Positions 63,064-64,000 of a stretch of DNA of 64,000 bases are shown here, piece after piece. A program made the position numbers and the translations under genes. How positions within the stretch are numbered: position 1 is the first letter of the stretch; every line of letters starts with the position of its first letter. The stretch covers positions 1 to 64,000 of the forward strand of contig CAMFKP010000014.1 of the NCBI GenBank assembly GCA_945957385.1, read 5' to 3'. Below the pieces are notes generated by a model. It was not told where the DNA came from, did not search any database, and was given only the letters and a program-made list of their open reading frames with translations. The stretch is from an uncultured Aeromonadaceae bacterium. Its GTDB lineage: Bacteria; Pseudomonadota; Gammaproteobacteria; Enterobacterales; Aeromonadaceae.

Positions 63064-64000
63064 ATGAACACCTTCAAATTATCGCTGCTCGGCTGCCTGC
63101 TGGGCGCGACCAGCCCGCTGCTGCAGGCCGCGACGGCCGGGCAAAGCATGGTCAATCCCCAGTCCGGTGTCGTGGTCGGCTACTGGCACAACTGGTGTGA
63201 TGGTGCGGGCTACAAGGGCGGTGTGGCGCCGTGTGTCAGCCTGGAGCAGGTCAACCCGCAATATAACGTCGTCGCCGTCTCCTTCATGAAGGTGCATGGC
63301 AGTAATCCGATCCCGACCTTCAAGCTCGATCCAGCCATCGGTCTGAGCGAGAGCCAGTTCATTACACAGATCGCCGAGCTCAACGCTCAGGGACGCTCAG
63401 TGCTGCTGGCGCTGGGCGGTGCCGACGCCCACATCGAGCTGCGCAGCGGACAGGAGCAGGCGTTGGCTGACGAGATCATCCGTCTGGTGGATCAGTATGG
63501 CTTCGACGGGCTGGATATCGATCTGGAGCAGGCGGCCGTCACCGCGGCGGATAACCAGAGCGTGATCCCGGCGGCGCTGCGCATCGTCAAGGATCACTAT
63601 CGGGCCCAGGGCAAAAACTTCCTCATCACCATGGCCCCGGAGTTTCCCTACCTGACCGCCAGCGGTCACTATACGCCGTACCTGAAGGCGCTGGAGGGGT
63701 ACTACGACTGGATCAACCCGCAGTTCTACAACCAGGGCGGCGATGGCATCTGGGTAGATGGGGTGGGTTGGATCGCGCAGAACAACGATGCGCTGAAGGC
63801 CGAATTCATCTACTACATGGCCGATTCACTGATCAACGGCAGTCGTGGTTTCTACAATATCCCGCACGACAAGCTGGTGTTTGGCATTCCGACCAACAAC
63901 GATGCCGCCGCCACCGGCTACGTGAAAAATCCCCAGGATCTGATCACGGCATTCGACAAGTTGAAGGCGCAGGGCCAGCCGCTGCGCGGTGTCATGACCT
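63064..64000 (+). CDS. Secreted GH18 chitinase (5' part; runs off the window)
   Basis: The first 312 codons of a GH18 glycoside hydrolase starting ATG 63064 behind GGAG. A signal peptide (LLGCLLGATSPLLQA) precedes VVVGYWHNW. The active-site motif DGLDIDLE is present, with the acid/base Glu last, and the later MAPEFP and QFYNQGG fit the barrel. It should cut chitin outside the cell. Binding modules may follow beyond the window edge. Confidence 0.93.
   Translation, partial: MNTFKLSLLGCLLGATSPLLQAATAGQSMVNPQSGVVVGYWHNWCDGAGYKGGVAPCVSLEQVNPQYNVVAVSFMKVHGSNPIPTFKLDPAIGLSESQFITQIAELNAQGRSVLLALGGADAHIELRSGQEQALADEIIRLVDQYGFDGLDIDLEQAAVTAADNQSVIPAALRIVKDHYRAQGKNFLITMAPEFPYLTASGHYTPYLKALEGYYDWINPQFYNQGGDGIWVDGVGWIAQNNDALKAEFIYYMADSLINGSRGFYNIPHDKLVFGIPTNNDAAATGYVKNPQDLITAFDKLKAQGQPLRGVMT

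Overview
The window looks like chromosomal DNA of a gamma-proteobacterium of the Aeromonas type. The evidence is a GC-rich backbone, an E. coli-like 4.5S RNA and tRNA-Ser(GGA), hrpA, DauA, secreted chitinase and mannanase, and several chemoreceptors. The genus is an inference. The window has two unequal halves joined at position 29955.

Positions 1-29955 are most of a Tn7-like transposon that carries a type I-F3 CRISPR-Cas system (a CRISPR-associated transposon, CAST). Its tnsA end lies in the window and its other end lies before position 1. Reading leftwards from the junction on the minus strand there are tnsA-tnsB-tnsC, an Xre-type regulator, a block of cargo, a tniQ-cas8/5-cas7-cas6 operon, and a three-repeat CRISPR array. 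There is no cas1, cas2 or cas3. The second spacer matches the 4.5S RNA gene ffs, which sits just outside the junction. It has five mismatches, four of them at every sixth position (12, 18, 24, 30), the positions type I-F Cascade does not read. The transposon end lies 47 bp (plus a presumed 5-bp duplication) beyond that protospacer, where RNA-guided insertion is expected. The element therefore seems to have homed downstream of ffs with the guide it still carries. A 15-bp palindrome of form CTAAG-N5-CTTAG occurs twice before xre and in a close variant before tniQ, so Xre probably controls both.

The cargo is mostly defence. At 13.3-25.9 kb there is an enlarged type I restriction-modification operon: a half-size specificity subunit, HsdM, a full HsdS, an AT-rich PIN-like membrane protein, a RavA-like MoxR ATPase with a VWA partner, HsdR and a YgjP-like metallopeptidase. 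At the left edge (0.1-4.9 kb) is a tightly overlapping operon with an E2-E1-JAB fusion, a patatin-like lipase and a ComEC-like metallo-beta-lactamase-fold protein, preceded by a 95-residue protein of unknown type that ends in Ala-Gly. Between them are an SOS-controlled umuDC pair, a truncated antitoxin-like gene and a small Cys-rich protein.

Positions 29956-64000 are ordinary chromosome: ffs, a TauE/SafE permease, an ArcD-like antiporter, a YbjN protein, a modular GH5 mannanase, a glutamine amidotransferase, hrpA, an LprI-domain protein, two methyl-accepting chemotaxis proteins, a second secD-secF pair, a PEBP protein, an AraC regulator divergent from a stand-alone tryptophan synthase beta-like gene, several conserved small proteins, dauA, a tRNA-Ser gene flanked by two broken copies, a PTS-EIIC/EAL fusion and the start of a GH18 chitinase cut by the window edge.
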